From: Cryptomeria japonica
Taxonomy: Eukaryota; Streptophyta; Pinopsida; Cupressales; Cupressaceae
Reading direction: 5' to 3'
Length of the DNA stretch: 64,000 nucleotides
Assembly: GCF_030272615.1 (NCBI RefSeq)
Contig: NC_081405.1
Span: 311,999,235-312,063,234 of the forward strand
Below are positions 1 through 11,084 of the stretch, one piece after another. Both the position numbers and the translations under genes were made by a program. Numbering within the stretch: position 1 is the first letter of the stretch; the number at the start of each line of letters is the position of its first letter. Under the pieces are notes generated by a model, which saw nothing but the letters and a program-made list of their open reading frames with translations, was not told where the DNA came from and ran no database searches.

Positions 1-1
1 A

Positions 2-750
2 AACAATCAAGAACTGGAGGTTATTATTAGTTCTCTGTCTGATGTTGAATATGTTGATGTTCATGGTCTAGAGACTACTTATGAGGTATGGAAGAAACTT
101 GAAGAGATTTACAATAGTGATGAACATGTGAAGATTGCCAAGGAAGAAAGTCTAAGAGGGAAGTTTGATGACATGCCGATAGCTGAAGGTGAGAATATCC
201 AATAGTATGGTTAGAGGATAAAAGAGATAGTTGGTGAGATCATAAGTGCTGGTGATAAAATGGATGATGTGACAATACTTACTAAGGTGTTGAGAACCTT
301 GCTACCGGTCTACACTATCCGAGTTGCAGCCATTCAGGAACTAAAATCTATTAACAAAACCAAGGTAATCCTTGACTCCATCATTGGTATGCTTGCTACT
401 TTTGAATTAAATGGTTATGATGGTAGTGTTCAAAAATCTGAATCAGTATTTAGAGATTTTGTTTCTAACCCATCTATGAGGAAAAGTAGAGATGTTAGTC
501 ACTATCATGAATCTAGATCTAGCAAAGAAATTGATGATGAAGATAGTTTAGTTGAGCTTGAAGCATTGTTGGCCAAGTGGTTGCCCAAAGGTATCGACAA
601 ATATAGAGGTAAATTACCTTTGAAATGTTTTGCATGTACCAAGATTGGACACATAGTTGCTAACTATCCTAATGGTGATAATGAGCACAAGCGAGAGAAG
701 TTCAAGAAGTACAAGGGAAAAGGAAAAAGAGATTGTCTTATATCATTTTC
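2..750 (+). pseudogene. Ty1/copia gag fragment (UBN2 domain plus CCHC knuckle)
   Basis: This is a decayed Gag (capsid-like nucleic-acid-binding) reading frame, open at the left edge of the window. The frame starting at base 2 reads through a UBN2-type Gag domain (motifs GLETTYEVWKKLEEIY, ESLRGKFDDM, VLRTLLPVYTIRVAAIQEL) and then a zinc knuckle CFACTKIGHIVANYP, in which the fourth Cys of CX2CX4HX4C has become Tyr. Two TAG stops (203-205, 212-214) interrupt it. The same family occurs in the opposite orientation at 2500-3062. A Lys-rich tail follows the knuckle, then similarity stops near 750 and LTR-like sequence begins, so protease, integrase and RT are absent. The family assignment is firm; the element was deleted internally. 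Confidence 0.8.
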
Positions 751-755
751 GATAG

Positions 756-869
756 CATGTATTTTATTTAAGTGCTTGGTTAAGTTCATCTACTGATTAG
801 TGTTTGAAGTAGTGTTTTATTTGGTGTCACTGATTCACCCCCCCCTCTCAGTGCTTTTCAAGTCCATCA
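756..869 (+). repeat. 3' tail of a copia LTR
   Basis: The stretch contains the CACTGATTCACCCCCC motif followed by TCTCAGTG that is common at the U5 end of plant copia LTRs. It ends in CA at 869, two bases before a primer-binding site. Only the tail is present; the left limit is where gag similarity stops and is approximate. Confidence 0.6.
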
Positions 870-871
870 AT

Positions 872-884
872 TGGTATCAGAGCC
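872..884 (+). promoter_or_regulatory. Primer-binding site, initiator Met tRNA type
   Basis: TGGTATCAGAGCC matches the complement of the plant initiator tRNA-Met 3' end, the usual primer for minus-strand DNA synthesis in plant copia elements. It lies two bases after the LTR tail and 47 bases before the ATG at 932. Confidence 0.85.
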
Positions 885-931
885 TAAATTTTTTGAAGCC
901 TAACTACCTAGAAGGGAGTCTTGAAACTACC

Positions 932-2226
932 ATGGGGGACAGGAGCTACTTCGAGATGGCTAGAGAGCTAGAAGCTAGTAGAAATGAAGTTGAATCCCTT
1001 AGGGGAAAACTAAAAGCTTCTCAAGTCAAAAGGAGAGAGCTATCTGAAAAACTATTAGAAATATCTAATAAAAGTTCTTCAGATGAAGCCAATATTGAAG
1101 CTTTAGCAGAAGAAGTTGAAAAGGTGAACTGTGAGAAACTGAATCTAAGGAGAGAGCTAGAAGGTCTCACTATCCACATGAGTCAGGAACTGGAAGCTAG
1201 AAGAGCTACTGAAGATTTTATCAAGCTAAGAGATCAAGAGATTATAAAGATCGAATAGGAAAAAGACACTATGGATGAGAACTTGATTGCTGAAACCAAA
1301 GAAAAGGAGAACCTAAAGCTAGATCTTGAGCTAGCATCATCTCTGAAAGAGAACCTATCTAAGAATAATGAAGATCTCATCAAAAAGCTTACTGAAGCCA
1401 ATGAGAAATTGGAGAAATTTGTTAAAAGTGCTACCATGCTGGAAGAATAGATTCAATCACAGAGAATGAAGGGTGATATCTCTGGAATTGGTTTTCATAC
1501 AACTGAAAAAGGTGAATCCTTCGGTACAAAGAACAACTATCTAAAGAACAAAACTACTCCTAAAGTCAATAAGACTACCGGTAAGAAGGGTTTTAAACCT
1601 GTCTACTTTGTTTGCCATAAGTGTGGTCATACTACAAATGTCTGTAGAGACAAACCTAACAAAAATGCAAATTACAATACTAATACTAGGTATGTGTCAA
1701 GAAAGTTTGAAGGTCATTGCTTCACATGTAGAATGTATGGGCATAGACATGTTGAGTGCAGATATGGAGCAAACAATCATGTACCACACATGCATTCAAG
1801 ACCAAATGGTGACCGGATAAGGAACTTTGATAACCAGGTAAACCTGAACTAGCAAAGATCCTATGACAACCGGTTTAGTCCATTCGAGATGGAAAAGGTA
1901 ACAAATGTTATTTGCACTTTCTGTAATAACTTTGGTCATGTGGCTATGAACTATAGAAGAAGAACATGAAGAGAAAATGCAGGACCTTGGAGATCATCTG
2001 GTATGGTCTGTTACCACTGTAACAAATTGGGCACTTAGCAAAATTTTGTAGATCAAGAAATAGCAAACCGGTCAACTCTTTCAAGGATCAGAAAGGAAAG
2101 AAAAATTTTGATGTTGAGGAAACCAGAGAGGATATGAATCAGATTTGGAAGGAGAAAAGTGATGAATCGCCTGGAGAAAAAACTGTTCCTTCACCTAGTG
2201 AAGAGAACCCAGCACCGGTGACTTAA
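932..2226 (+). pseudogene. Copia Gag C-terminal half: coiled coil plus four zinc knuckles
   Basis: The ATG at 932 is the first one after the primer-binding site. About 160 codons of heptad-rich coiled coil (MARELEASRNEVESLRGKL, then more Glu/Lys/Leu repeats) are followed by a row of CCHC-like knuckles. The best is CFTCRMYGHRHVEC (near 1718-1760). The one before it has lost its first Cys to Tyr (YFVCHKCGHTTNVC), and CTFCNNFGHVAMNY has lost its last. A fourth (CYHCNKLG, near 2010) is broken by a frameshift. Stops lie at 1256-1258, 1448-1450, 1850-1852 (all TAG) and 1967-1969 (TGA); the final TAA at 2224-2226 is in the shifted frame. No UBN2 domain lies between primer site and coiled coil, so this is an internally deleted or short Gag. 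No protease or RT follows. Confidence 0.7.
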
Positions 2227-2499
2227 TCCTGTTTTAACATGGCTAAGGGGAGCTTAACGGTAAAACATCTCCGAACCCCTTGCAAAATGAGCAGGAAAGA
2301 ATTTTTGAATCATGAATTTTGGTGACTTTTTGTTGACATGTTATCAACCAGTTTTTCACTTGAGCAATGAAATTAGGGTTTGTAACCTTGAAGTGAGAGC
2401 ATTTATTACAGTTGGTAGAAAGGATAAAAGCAATTTTTACTTTGTCATTTTTACCCTAACCCTTCCGAGAAAGAAATTTGAAGTCATGTTTATTTAAAG

Positions 2500-3062
2500 G
2501 CAGATTTAGTAGATTTTGTCACACTATTGTCAAAACTATTTAACTCAAAAGTTGTAACCTTACCAATGAATGAATCAACAATTACCTTATCCTTTGAAAT
2601 AGATCTAAGTTCTTGGATTGCGGATACTCTTATAGCATACTGAGGTTGAAGAGTTCTGAGCATTTTACTTACTATAGCATCATCTTTTATTTTACCTGCA
2701 GCTCTCTTTATGCCACTAACAACTTCTTTGATTCTCTGACCATACTATGCAATATTTTCTCCTTCAAGCATTCTCATGTCATTGAACTTTCCTCTCAAGA
2801 TTTCCTCTTTGGCTCTTTGAACATGCTCATCTCCTCCATAGATTGTCTCTAAATTTTCCCAAACCTCATCTGCAGTTTCCAATCCTTGAACATCAATATA
2901 TTCTGAATCAAATAAAGTATTTACAATAGCTTCTAGGGATTTCATGTTATCTTGCTGCTCTTTGAGTTCATCTGGTGTCAAGGGAGTAGTAGTAGCAGCA
3001 ACATATGTTATTTCAATTTGCTTCCAATATTGTGCACCAAGACCTTTGATGTAGATCTTCAT
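2500..3062 (-). pseudogene. Ty1/copia gag fragment (UBN2 domain), minus strand
   Basis: This is the N-terminal part of a Gag of the same family as the fragment at 2-750. Recognisable pieces are GAQYWKQIEITYVAATTT, GLETADEVWENLETIYGG and EEILRGKFNDM; beyond a TAG near 2745 the frame continues with YGQRIKEVVSGIKRAAGK, MLRTLQPQYAIRVSAIQEL and VDSLIGKVTTFELNSF. The coding part begins about 130 bases inside the primer-binding site at 3182-3194, the normal position for gag. It stops at about 2500 with no knuckle, protease, integrase or RT, so the element is a 5' remnant facing left. Confidence 0.8.
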
Positions 3063-3181
3063 TCTGTCTTTCTAGATCTTGTAGTTATCCTTGTTAAACT
3101 TAGGACCCTATTTCTTCATCATCTTGACTTCCTTAGAATCTTTCCCTTAAGTAGTTAGAATTTTTGCACATACAAGACCAA

Positions 3182-3194
3182 GGCTCTGATACCA
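3182..3194 (-). promoter_or_regulatory. Primer-binding site, initiator Met tRNA type (minus)
   Basis: Read on the minus strand this is TGGTATCAGAGCC. It adjoins the LTR that starts at 3197 with TGTTAATCT and lies upstream of the gag fragment at 2500-3062. Confidence 0.85.
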
Positions 3195-3196
3195 AT

Positions 3197-4500
3197 TGTT
3201 AATCTTATGAGGATCTGGTTAATACTGATAGGGGGGTGAATCAATAAAATTTAAACCCAAAAATAAACTTATATCAAATCTGAAACCATTTAACAAATAT
3301 ATTAACTTATTTAATCAGGTCTAACAACCTCTTTATCAGATTTGCTTAATACATTAATCAAATCATTTTCCACATCAATCAATTTTTTTCACCACTTAGG
3401 AAATCATATAGATTTGATCATTTAACAACTTATCTTATCAAATGAAACACTTTTCTCTATCAACTCTTATCAATACTGATAACCTTTGAGAAACCTCTTA
3501 TAAAACTCCATAACCAGTGTCTTTGAAATAATGCATGAAATGAAACATAAACAAGAACATGACATGAAAATATTCCACACATGAACACTATAAGCTTTTG
3601 ATGTGGAAACCCAAATAGGGAAAAACCACAATGGGAGTTGGCACCCACAAATATTTGTACTCTTTTAAAGTATGCCCTGTTAGGAGAAGACCCTCTTAGG
3701 AGTCACCCGATTAAGGGATTTTCCTAGCAACTTGGTTAGGAAATTGATGATCTGTTATTATCAACCTTGTGAGAGGATTTAATACCCTTTTGAGAGCTTC
3801 CCAACTAGGGAACTTAAATGTTTAAGGCCTGTTAGGACCTACCTGGTTAAGGGATTTAACCTACTACAACTGTTAGGGAATGACATTTAATAAGTGATTT
3901 GTTACTTGCACTTCTCTGCTTGCTTGATCAGATCTAGTTATGTAGAATAATCTAGAACGTTCAGACATATCTTACACTTCACTTGGATGGATTAACACCT
4001 TCTCTAAGACCGTCAACATCATAAACATCAACTGTGCCATCCTAAATAGCCATCTCAAGTAGGTCAGCCACTAAACTCTAATTACAAGTTTTGGTTCTGG
4101 TTAGATACTCATTTCCATGATACAAGTTCATATATCAAACTGCAAATCACCAAACATCATCAATTGCCCGAATCAACCAAAATAACTCTTCTTTAATGGT
4201 TAAAGTCCTATTTCATAGACTTCAATTCATTGTCGATAAACCTTGTCTTACAACATAAATAACTAATCAAGTCATATATTCACAAAATCTCCATCTCTTC
4301 ATCATAAATAAACATCTATCCTTTACCAATGTCGTCATCAATCTTCAACTGCATCACCTCATCTGTATCAGTTATTCCAAATTCCATTACATATAAGAAA
4401 TCTTTGTTCTCTTTTCTCTAACATATGGGAACTTTATATTCTTAAGAGAATATGATGTATATTGGCCTTCTCTTTATATAAGTCTTAGTTCAGCAAGGCT
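3197..4500 (-). repeat. Copia 5' LTR (minus strand), right limit approximate
   Basis: The LTR begins at 3197 with TG next to the primer site and carries the GGGGGGTGAATC motif (minus: GATTCACCCCCC) near its U5 end. Around 3601-3650 it has GTGGAAACCCAAATAGGG and AAAACCAC, a pattern common in plant copia LTRs. A minus-strand TATA-like box lies at 4473-4480. The outer end was not located, so about 1.3 kb is an estimate. Confidence 0.55.
4473..4480 (-). promoter_or_regulatory. Candidate TATA box of the minus-strand copia LTR
   Basis: TATATAAA on the minus strand, inside the LTR that starts at 3197 and placed where transcription of the leftward element would begin. Position and composition are the only evidence. 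Confidence 0.35.
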
Positions 4501-5283
4501 CCCTTGTTATAGTGAATTATTCTACTAGTTTTGCATTGTTCTTTTTGTGGTTGAGAATGGCTCTCATGTCTTAGATATCCTCTTAGGTCATATGGTTGAG
4601 GTTTTTTTGTCCATATCACAAGTTGATCTTTGCTCCCTATTTTAACTATTGTCTATATGTAGATCTCATATATTTTATATATCTATATAAAAATACATAT
4701 TCTCAATACAATTATACACTTAAATGTTTTTCTTTAAAAAAAAAAATGACTGACAATGAGGGATCAAAAGTTGAAAAATAGTAAATGAGAAAAATTGAAA
4801 AGGAAGCACTAATATGAGAATGATATTCTATTAAACCAAACTGATATAATATTTTCCTTGAAATAATATTCCATGTAAATGATTTATATGTCTCATAACG
4901 ATTCACAAATTGACAGCTCCATTTTTCTCTTGCAATATATATAACAAGTAGCAGAAGATTGAAATTAGATTTCATACTCTTTATAAATTATAATGTTCTT
5001 CCAAACACACCATAGCTCCCTCATCATTACAAAACATAACATTAATTACTAAAAAAAAATTACCTTAATTATTTAAACAATCTCTAACATTACAAAATGG
5101 TGAGGCTACAAAGAATTAATCCTTAAACATAAAAAAAATTCAAATAAATGTGATTCACCAAAAGCATTAAATCTTATTTTACAATTTAAAAATAAAATGA
5201 ATAAATTTTTATAAAAGGATTTTCACTGAATATGGCCAACGAAAGTTGTGCAAACAAAAGTTTGAATTGGAGAGACAGAGTGG
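4500..5283. other. AT-rich intergenic stretch, nothing recognised
   Basis: No reading frame with family similarity, no clear repeat boundary and no RNA gene was seen. It has several A runs and low complexity. Confidence 0.4.
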
Positions 5284-5598
5284 TTACTCTCCACGATGTT
5301 GCTTTGAACGTCTTTCCTGCATGTCTCTTTTTGTCATTTTTCGTATGTCGTAGGAAGTTTTGAAGAAGTTGGCCTTCATAGCCAACTCCACCATGCCTTT
5401 CTCAGCTCCCTCATAACGATCCAATTTCTTTTGATAAGTTGGATATAAAATCAAGCTGTCAAATATAAGTAAATATTCTCTTATTGCTCGCATTGCTGCT
5501 TTCATGCCCGCTCTTTCAGCTTCAAGAACCTCAATCCTTCCTTCCAATTCTGACAGATCTTCCATGTCTCCGTTAAAATCTTCTGTAAAATTACTCAT
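5284..5598 (-). CDS. Hypothetical protein or exon, coiled-coil rich, 104 codons
   Basis: I do not recognise this protein. The frame begins MSNFTEDFNGDMEDLSELE and continues with an acidic, heptad-like stretch (GRIEVLEAERAGMKAAMRAI), a hydrophobic patch (EYLLIFDSLILYP) and a basic tail (MTKRDMQERRSKQHRGE), ending at a stop near 5284. It has no stops, and its composition is protein-like and unlike the AT-rich flanks. Just inside the ATG the minus strand has TTTTACAG followed by AAGATTTT, a good splice acceptor, so this may be a last exon rather than a complete gene. It resembles no retroelement domain. A gene-like, more GC-rich segment lies 0.6-0.9 kb upstream (6225-6545) and could hold an earlier exon. 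It could be a real small gene, a captured exon or a chance frame. Confidence 0.35.
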   Translation of the reverse strand: MSNFTEDFNGDMEDLSELEGRIEVLEAERAGMKAAMRAIREYLLIFDSLILYPTYQKKLDRYEGAEKGMVELAMKANFFKTSYDIRKMTKRDMQERRSKQHRGE

Positions 5599-5599
5599 A

Positions 5600-6224
5600 A
5601 GAGAAATTTTGCTTTCAAATCGTTCAAAATTATACTTTCACTGTTTTAAACAATAAAATTCTTCTAATTTCTGTACGTTGTTTTGAACAATCAAACCCGG
5701 AAATCTATAAGCCTTATTATTATGTTCAAATACAATGATTTGGGATATAGAAAATTTTCTTGCCTCTATACAAAACTCTGTCAACAGTCGTGTCTATCCA
5801 GCAATTTTATGTTTCATATTAACAATGACGTGTGTTCATGATATTTGGTTTTTATATAATGTTTGGTTTTGTTGCATTCTTCTCTTATTATGTTTAGCTT
5901 CTGAAGTTAAATAATCCACATTTTTTCTCTATTTATATCTCTCTTAAAAGTCATAATTTTTACCCTCTTCCTATTCCATTCAAAGGATCCTAATGATAGA
6001 TCATAAGAATTTTTTTTAAAGAAAATCAATTTACATAATTAAATCCACATACAAATACAAACAAATAAACTAATATAATTAAATTCACATTCAAATAAAC
6101 AAATACGAGCAAACTAATATTGCATATTACATCATATATGATATTTTATGACTTAATATTTTTAGTCCAATGACCATGGAATCCGAAAAATACTTTAAAA
6201 AATAATAACAATTATAATATTAGC
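5600..6224. other. AT-rich stretch, possible intron, nothing else seen
   Basis: No frame or repeat was recognised. If 5284-5598 and 6225-6545 belong to one minus-strand gene, this would be intron; that is inference only. Confidence 0.3.
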
Positions 6225-6545
6225 GTCCTCCACACAGAAATTTCTTCATAGCAGCGAATGAAACGTACATAAAAACTACACCAAAAATGGAGCCATCAGA
6301 AGGGTTGTTTTTGTGAGTCGGCAAACAACATAATTACTCCCATCGCATGCCAGACATAACTCATCGATTAACTAAAACCGACGGCCTTGCCAACCGGTCC
6401 CACGAAACCCGCGAAAGACAATAAAAAAACAAACCTTGCATAGCCTTTTTCCGGCACTGTCAAACCCTCTTTCCGGCCGCCATGATGACAATTTCAGGAC
6501 ATACTGACTCTTTCCCAACGAAGAAACCCCATACTAAGAGCCTAT
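6225..6545 (-). other. GC-richer gene-like island, unknown
   Basis: The base composition is clearly less AT-rich than the surroundings. On the minus strand there is an ATG in a good context (ATCATGGCGGCCGG, near 6480) whose short frame meets a GT within eight codons, as a first exon might. Further along, a 35-codon frame ends PSDGSIFGVVFMYVSFAAM, a membrane-like segment, and stops near 6226. No family was recognised. It may be the 5' part of the hypothetical gene at 5284-5598 or a captured gene piece. Confidence 0.2.
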
Positions 6546-6961
6546 CGGCTCAATAAATTTATCTTTCATTTTCTCATGACACAATGGTTTTTTTTAATCA
6601 TTAATTATGAAACATGGGTCTACTCAAACTACATAGTTGAATAATAGCAATATCATAAATTTATCATATTAAAAAAAATATCCAATCATTTTTTTTTAAT
6701 GATAAAGGGGATATTAAGTTACATAATATTCTTAAATTAATCAAGAGACCAAAAGTTGTGTAAGGACAAAATAGTTAGGGAAGAAAAGATATTATTAATG
6801 TCGAGACGGTTTCTAATGGAAACAAGGGGTAGAGTGTAATGACGTATTAACAAAAACTCTTGATTTTTATTTTAAATTTGACATCATTTACATGTCAAAA
6901 TATGAATATTTAATATTTTCAAAATAAGTAACACAACATTTATGTCTACATGTATTAAGTT

Positions 6962-7600
6962 TGATGAAGAGGCAAATCACACAACACAAAAAACTAGATT
7001 TCTCACAAGAAATATGAATATTCTTTTATTGAGCTAAACACATATTACATTCTAGAAATGAGAAATTAAAACAGAGAAAGAAATCCTCATAAGATGCAAC
7101 ACATTACAACTCCTTTTCTCTAATTTCTAGAGCCTTCTACCTTACTACATCTTCAAATCTACTATGTTTTTGTCTTCCCTCCTTTCTCATGACTTACCAC
7201 CCTCCCCTCCTTCTATATTATTCAAAAAATGTTTGAATAATGGTCTTAAATAGCCCCTTGGCACCTTCAAGCAATATTTTAGAACTTGTAACTCCCACTA
7301 AAAAATAGCCCAAATTTTGGGAGCCATAACTTTTGATCCAAGCACCCAATTGAGCCTAGTTTTTTTAAACTGAAAATCTTGGAGTGCTATATGTACTTCA
7401 AATTCTCAATCTTTAAGGCCCCAAAACATCCTTTTGATTTTAAAAAATTATAGAAATTTTAAAACTTAAATTTTTTAAATCATCTCACATAGGCTTGATC
7501 TTGGCTTGAAACTTGCCCATAATGAACAAGCAAAAATCAAATTAAAATATTCATTTGGGAGATGCTAGATTGTCCTTACATTTTGGATGCTCCTACATCA
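6962..7600 (-). repeat. 3' LTR of a truncated chromovirus-type gypsy element
   Basis: It starts TGATGAAGAGG at 6962 and ends GATGCTCCTACATCA at 7600, the same end style as the complete element at 10415-17105 (GATGCTCCTGCATCA). Chromodomain and integrase remnants lie directly to the right in the minus orientation. No partner LTR was found. Confidence 0.55.
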
Positions 7601-7679
7601 AACACATGGGGTAAATTGAGAAGTGACCTTATCACATATTTAGTGTTCAAAGAAAACTAAGACAATCAACTTCTATCTT

Positions 7680-8600
7680 AGACAACCATGATGAATCTTC
7701 AATGAGCCTTCCTTTCCACTTAACCAAGTATTCTTCATATTATATGTTTCTTGTACTTCTACCAACAAGGATATATAGGATTTATTCTCTCTCTTCCTTC
7801 TTTGGAGTAGTTTCCAAAATATTCTAAACAAAATTGTTCTATTTGTCCAACCTTAATTTATCCTTCATGATAATCTATCAAATCAACAATATTAAATGTA
7901 GGTGAAATGTTAACTCTATTTGGAAATTCCACCTTATATACATGTTCTGAATCATGTCTCTTTAGAATCTTACATGGTCCAAACTTATTTATTTTTAACT
8001 TGTTATACATGTTACAATAGGAAATATTTATTTTCTCGTGTGAACCACAACTTCATCTCCAACTTTGAATTCCTTAAACTTCTACTTCTAGTCTACCTTC
8101 ACCTTGTATTAGTATTCATCTTATTAATATGTTTTGTTACCTCTTTATGCAAATTTTTTAGGCTCTGTAAATTCTTTAACATCGACACTATCAATGGAAT
8201 TATGGTAAGCAAATTCTACTTATGTTAAAAATAAATCTTGTTCTTTGGGCCTATTTCTTACTAAGAATATTTAAGAAGGTTACCCAAGCTTCTATTCACT
8301 ACCTCTATTTTTCCATCATTTTATGAATGGTGTGCAAATCTGAATTTTAATCAATCTTAAATTTCTTCCATAAGGTCCTCCAAAAATAATTGAAACAAAC
8401 TTGGTGTTTTGATTTAAAACTATGTACTCTTTTATAGACCATATAGTCTTACCACCTCTTTGAAAACCAATTTTACAATGTGAACACCACCATTATTCTT
8501 CTAACACAAGATGAAATATGTCATTTTGAAAATGTATCAACCACGAAAAATATTGAGTCATTATGTCAGCCTTATGTTCTTGATAAACCAAGAATAAAAT
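7680..8600 (-). pseudogene. Ty3/gypsy integrase end and chromodomain remnant
   Basis: Minus-strand translation at 7685-7740 gives EEYLVKWKGRLIEDSSW, the core of a chromodomain that targets chromovirus integrases to histone marks. Upstream, 7900-8560 is the collapsed counterpart of the integrase of the element at 11400-12340, with matching word order but many frameshifts and stops. No intact frame exceeds 60 codons. Similarity fades near 8600, so the protease, RT and gag ends are missing. With the LTR at 6962-7600 it is the 3' third of a second chromovirus insertion. Confidence 0.65.
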
Positions 8601-8639
8601 ATTGAGTTCCATAGCAAGCTCATATTCTTAAATATTATG

Positions 8640-8975
8640 TTGAAATTCTCAACAACAATGGAGATGCCTAAAGAACAATTCATGATTCTATTGTAGGAAG
8701 GTATATCCACAGTGTACAAAATGTAGATCCAACCTACTCACTTTTTCCTACATGGTAAGAATAGCTTGAATAAAGAAGAACTGGAACTAGTTAACGAATT
8801 CCTTGAAGAGAAGAAGATAAAAAAGTCAAATCTAGAGGAGGTAACCAAGCCTCAAAAGATAGATTTCTAGTTTGAAGTAGTCAAGATGAATCTAAACCTG
8901 ATAGTGCCTCCACTTGGCACTTTTGATTGTGATCAAGTTGAATGTAGTAACAATATTGTGGGTTCTTACCTCTAA
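8640..8975 (+). pseudogene. Degenerate coding-like sequence, family not recognised
   Basis: The plus strand can be read, with one frameshift and about three stops, as a protein-like sequence containing NKEELELVNEFLEEKKIKK, EEVTKPQKIDF and LIVPPLGTFDCDQVECSN. Composition and density of plausible codons exceed those of the flanks. It is probably the end of some retroelement frame. No catalytic or binding motif was seen and no function is proposed. Confidence 0.3.
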
Positions 8976-8989
8976 GTAGATTGTTTTAT

Positions 8990-10414
8990 TCGCTTTTTGT
9001 ATCAAAGTGCTGTTCTTTTTGAAACTCAAGTGAAACACTTGAATTGATTTGAGTGGATTCTCCTTATAATGCAATGTGTTTTTGTACACTACTTCAATAG
9101 AAAAAATAATAATTTCTCTGACTAACTTGAATGATTCACTTTCAAGTTAAGGTGTCCTCTTCAAAAATTTGAAATAAACATTAAGGTCCATACTATACAA
9201 GACTTTAGACACAAAAAGTTTAAAATTTTCCAAGTTTAAGAATGGGGCTAACAAACACAATCATCATATTGTTCTTATTGTCAACAATGTTATCATCATC
9301 AACATCATCAATCAATCAATCAATTTCAATTTGATTAGGGGAAATATTGTGTTTGTCTTTGTATTATTGTGCATGCTTTCTTGCTTGCTTGTGTGCATTT
9401 TCATGTATTTGTATTTGTCATGGTCCTTGTGGTATATTTCCACAACAACATCATAATCTTCCACATCATGATGTCTTACACTAGTTACAAGTGACCTTTC
9501 CTTTTTGAGACATTCCATGCATTAGATACATTGTCACATTTATCTTATGTATCCCAGTGCATAGCATTCATTGCTATACTATCTAAAGCCTTATTTTCTT
9601 GTGTTATCATAACTGATTGCCATAAATAGATTATCATCATTTCATTCATATTCATACTTTTTCATCCATCTCTTGATTTTTCTTTGTTTTCCCTCTTTCT
9701 TCTTCTCCCAATCAGTTTTATTCTTCCATCATTTTCCATATTTCATCTAACTTTTTATTTACATTTTTTTTCTTTTGAGAGCTCACTAAAGTAGTTTTTT
9801 CCATAAATAACCTATTGATGGGCATTGTTCATCTCTCTCTATAGCTTAGTTGTCATTGATTCTTCATACCAACTAGGGCATATCATCACTTTTTTCATCT
9901 CTTCTAATTATTTATTCTTAGCTACTTTTTTCTTTTTTCTTTTTAAAAGAACACTTCAAATATTTTCTTAAAGATGGATAAAATGTAAATAGTAAAATAA
10001 TTCCTCTCATTATCGTATTAATTATTCATATTATTATTCACCATTAATTATCTATCATCATTAATTAATAATTAATAATTATCTATTATTATTAATCGTT
10101 TAAGAAAATAATATTATTATTTAATTGAGTTGAGCCAATTATCCATTTTAATAAATTAAAAACATATAACTATTGTCTCATATCTTCTCCATTAGTTAGC
10201 TCATTAGTTAAATAATGTACTTTATACTTAAATTAAAATGAGCTAATTATCATTTTAAATAAATTAAAAATTCCACAAGTATCCTCTCATATCTTCTCCA
10301 TTAGTTAACTCATTCTTCAAGTTAGAAAATTTCTCACCTAAGCTATTCACTTAATGAGTTAATGATTCATTAGTATCTTCTCACAAGTTTGAAATAGAAA
10401 CTTCCCTCACCAAT
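8990..10414. other. AT-rich region with simple repeats, no gene seen
   Basis: It contains an ATCA microsatellite near 9303-9327, pyrimidine-rich runs near 9660-9960, and an ATTA/TAAT-rich stretch at 10010-10100. Nothing with protein similarity was found. Confidence 0.45.
10132..10325 (+). repeat. Diverged tandem duplication, period about 108 bp
   Basis: The block starting GAGCCAATTATCC at 10132 recurs from 10240 as GAGCTAATTATC. Both copies share ATAAATTAAAAA and then CTCATATCTTCTCCATTAG. Small indels separate them. Confidence 0.6.
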
Positions 10415-10977
10415 TGATGCGGTCAAGGATGGAGCGTCTAGAATGGACCATCTAGCCTTGTAGCTGAACCACACACAAAATCAAGCAAAAAATGAATGTG
10501 AGACAAAGATACCAATTTTATAGACTATAACAAAAAGCTTACATGCCCATATTGACCCTTCACATGTTTGCTATTTTTGACCCATTTGGCTCCACATGGT
10601 AGCACAAGCCACCATGGGCTTATTGCAGAGAAATTACTAAAGAAAAAATCATTTGGATCTACCCTTCCCTAACTAATACCCTCTAACTACTAATGATGAT
10701 CTCCTATGAGTATTAAGGTGATTATATATTAGATTCAAACACTAGAAATGATTTACGTCAGTCTCCCAAGTCCAATTGTTGGTGCAGCATGTGCATCAAC
10801 TCTAGGTACTTGAAGAAGGTCCAAAACTAGATGTGGATGGGAGCAGACCCATATGAGAGTTGTTAGCCCTATATATAACATGTGAAATATTGTGTGAGTT
10901 TGTAAGGTTTAGGAAATTTTATCACATATCCATCTTTAGGTCTAGTCTCTAGAACTCTCTGGGATGCTCCTGCATCA
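10415..10977 (-). repeat. 3' LTR of the chromovirus
   Basis: 563 bp, TGATGC...TGCATCA. It aligns along its length with 16562-17105, for example CATCTAGCCTTGTAG, AAAGCTTACATGCC and CTCCTATGAGT. Confidence 0.92.
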
Positions 10978-11084
10978 GACCTCCAAGGTTATTTAAAAAG
11001 TGTGCCCTAGATTTTGTTGGATGTGCTTTGAGCATGCTCCAAATTTCTCAATTTCAGCCTCCAAGATCCATGTTGCATCTTCTA

